Assembly: GCA_045595445.1 (NCBI GenBank)
Contig: JAZOAK010000028.1
Coordinates: 1-13,117, forward strand
Reading direction: 5' to 3'
Origin: RGIG3009 sp045595445
GTDB lineage: Bacteria > Bacillota > Clostridia > Oscillospirales > Acutalibacteraceae
DNA length: 13,117 nucleotides
The notes below the pieces were generated by a model that was given only the letters and a program-made list of their open reading frames with translations, had not been told where the DNA came from and searched no databases. Numbering within the stretch: position 1 is the first letter of the stretch; the number at the start of each line of letters is the position of its first letter. The position numbers were made by a program, and so were the translations under genes. Shown in pieces: positions 12,240 through 13,117 of the stretch.

Positions 12240-12268
12240 TTGACGAATAACAGAGTTTTCTGTATAAT
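12240..12268 (+). promoter_or_regulatory. Sigma-A promoter of the 197-residue membrane protein
   Basis: TTGACG (12240-12245), a 17-bp spacer and a perfect TATAAT (12263-12268) lie 31 bp before ATG 12300. Confidence 0.82.
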
Positions 12269-12299
12269 ATATATCGTTATAAAGAAAGCAGGGGACATT

Positions 12300-12893
12300 A
12301 TGAGATCGGATAAGCAACAAGAGCGCAGCGAACACATCTTAGGTACAGAGGATGTTGAAGTGCAGGTTCAATTGTCGGATGAACAAAAATCTGAAATTGC
12401 CGTGGCACAGCGCAAGCAGATCAAGTCAACGATTTTAATAGCAGGGATTTCGCTGCTTGTCGTTGTGGCGGTGTTGGTGGTCGGTGCTATTTCCGGAAGC
12501 GTTGCCCAAAAAGATCTTGCCGCGCGCGAACCGCGGGAATCGACACCTACGTTTTACGGATCGCTGGATGACGAAGAATTAAAGGAAGAAAAGATCCTTT
12601 CGATGATAACGGAAGCCTACTACACGGTAGAAGACGGTATGATGGTCACCGTCGGTTTCAGCAACAACTTGGATACCGACGAACACATCTCTAAGGTGGT
12701 TATCGCCATTTATACCGAACAAGACGCTGAGATCGCCAAAGCACAAAGTGCCGGTATGAGTGAGGATTTTGTGGTGGTTTCCGGCGGCACCAACGAAGTC
12801 ACTATGTATATCAAACCGGAGTACGTGTCCATTACAGATGATCCGCTTGAAACCATACGCTATGAGATCACCATTGATCACGAAACGGTTTAA
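12300..12893 (+). CDS. Single-pass membrane protein of unknown function
   Basis: ATG 12300 follows AGGGGA, and the promoter at 12240-12268 rules out the open frame further upstream. The 197-residue protein has a charged cytoplasmic N-terminus (1-42, with VEVQVQLSDEQKSEI). One membrane helix (about 43-66, STILIAGISLLVVVAVLVVG) follows, then an extracytoplasmic domain of about 130 acidic residues. That domain has alternating strands, such as GMMVTVGFSNNLDT, ISKVVIAIYT, TNEVTMYIKPEYV and TIRYEITIDHE, suggesting a small beta-sandwich. The GFSNNLDTDEHI stretch resembles extracytoplasmic domains of cell-surface or spore-formation proteins, but I do not recognise a named family. The topology (N-in, no cleavage site obvious) is inferred. 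It is a single gene with its own promoter and terminator. Confidence 0.75.
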   Translation: MRSDKQQERSEHILGTEDVEVQVQLSDEQKSEIAVAQRKQIKSTILIAGISLLVVVAVLVVGAISGSVAQKDLAAREPRESTPTFYGSLDDEELKEEKILSMITEAYYTVEDGMMVTVGFSNNLDTDEHISKVVIAIYTEQDAEIAKAQSAGMSEDFVVVSGGTNEVTMYIKPEYVSITDDPLETIRYEITIDHETV

Positions 12894-12915
12894 GGAAACC
12901 ATACCGATAAACGGT

Positions 12916-12946
12916 GGCAAACGCATGGCGTTTGCCGGCGTTTTTT
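12916..12946 (+). terminator. Terminator of the membrane protein gene
   Basis: GGCAAACGC (12916-12924) pairs with GCGTTTGCC (12928-12936) around ATG, followed after GGCG by six T's (12941-12946). Confidence 0.88.
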
Positions 12947-12955
12947 CACATTATC

Positions 12956-12993
12956 AAAAAAATTCAAAAATTTCTTAAAAAAGCTTCAAAAAA
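12956..12993 (+). promoter_or_regulatory. Phased A-tracts upstream of the rrn promoter (UP-element like)
   Basis: Four A-runs at 12956-12962, 12966-12970, 12977-12982 and 12988-12993 recur roughly once per helical turn and end 4 bp before the -35. Such bent, AT-rich DNA contacts the RNA polymerase alpha subunits at strong rRNA promoters. Confidence 0.6.
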
Positions 12994-12996
12994 GTG

Positions 12997-13025
12997 TTGA
13001 CAAAGGGGAATTAGGGTGGTATTAT
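12997..13025 (+). promoter_or_regulatory. Strong promoter, probably of an rRNA operon
   Basis: Perfect TTGACA (12997-13002), an exact 17-bp spacer and TATTAT (13020-13025), behind an A-tract UP element and followed by an rrn-type leader. The identity as rrn is inferred from the leader, since the 16S gene is not in the window. Confidence 0.75.
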
Positions 13026-13031
13026 AGCAAA

Positions 13032-13117
13032 GCTGCCGCAAAAAAGCGGAAGCAAAAGGACCTTGAAAATTAAACAATGCAAACGAGAAAGGAACACACT
13101 ACCCGTTAATAAAGATT
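13032..13117 (+). promoter_or_regulatory. rRNA-operon leader with boxB-like hairpin and boxA-like element
   Basis: GCT-CCGC (13032-13039) pairs with GCGG-AGC (13046-13053) with one mismatch, forming a short hairpin. It is followed by GGACCTTGAAAATTAAACAA (13058-13077), similar to the CTTTGAAAACTGAACA element that precedes 16S genes and recurs between rRNA genes in Clostridia. A hairpin then this element is the boxB-boxA order of rRNA antitermination. The 16S 5' end is not reached. Confidence 0.62.

Overview
The window looks like the chromosome of a low- to mid-GC Firmicute in class Clostridia, probably an Oscillospirales/Ruminococcaceae-like gut anaerobe. The reasons are AGGAGG-type ribosome binding sites, sigma-A promoters with 17-18 bp spacers in front of almost every gene, a GSI-alpha type glutamine synthetase, several small proteins of clostridial type, and an rRNA-operon style promoter and leader at the right edge. 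This is a reading by eye; no database search was run.

Layout. Bases 1-2000 are visibly AT-richer than the rest and look accessory. They hold the 3' part of a Fic/Doc-fold gene whose catalytic His is replaced by Gln, a gene-poor stretch with a possible degraded ORF, a leucine-rich-repeat (BspA-like) gene broken by a one-base frameshift, and a small protein whose tail resembles the end of sigma-70 region 4. From about 2000 onward the content is core-like: a WYL regulator divergent from a Cys-rich small protein plus an SGNH hydrolase; mntP (Mn efflux) divergent from mtaB (tRNA ms2t6A synthesis); a PHP phosphoesterase overlapping a TSCPD protein; mgtE (Mg2+ channel) behind a structured leader; ribU (riboflavin uptake) behind an FMN riboswitch; glnA with a cytidylate kinase-like gene; a small membrane protein; a single-pass membrane protein; and an rrn promoter with leader. 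The 16S gene itself would lie beyond the right edge.

How the genes relate. Most transcription units are short and closed by strong intrinsic terminators. Three convergent or consecutive pairs share a bidirectional hairpin (1959-1996, 4011-4037, 6042-6069). Two transporter genes are controlled by premature termination in the leader: ribU by a recognisable FMN riboswitch, and mgtE by a leader that does not look like the usual M-box. The mgtE leader holds a 25-codon ORF beginning Met-Asp-Thr-Gly-Asp-Pro, a 12-bp long-range helix, a hairpin over the ORF's stop codon, and a terminator whose 3' arm carries the mgtE Shine-Dalgarno. I consider this the most interesting object in the window. Next are the sigma-tail mini-protein, a small basic ORF antisense to the ribU 3' end with a perfect ribosome binding site, and the Gln-variant Fic protein.
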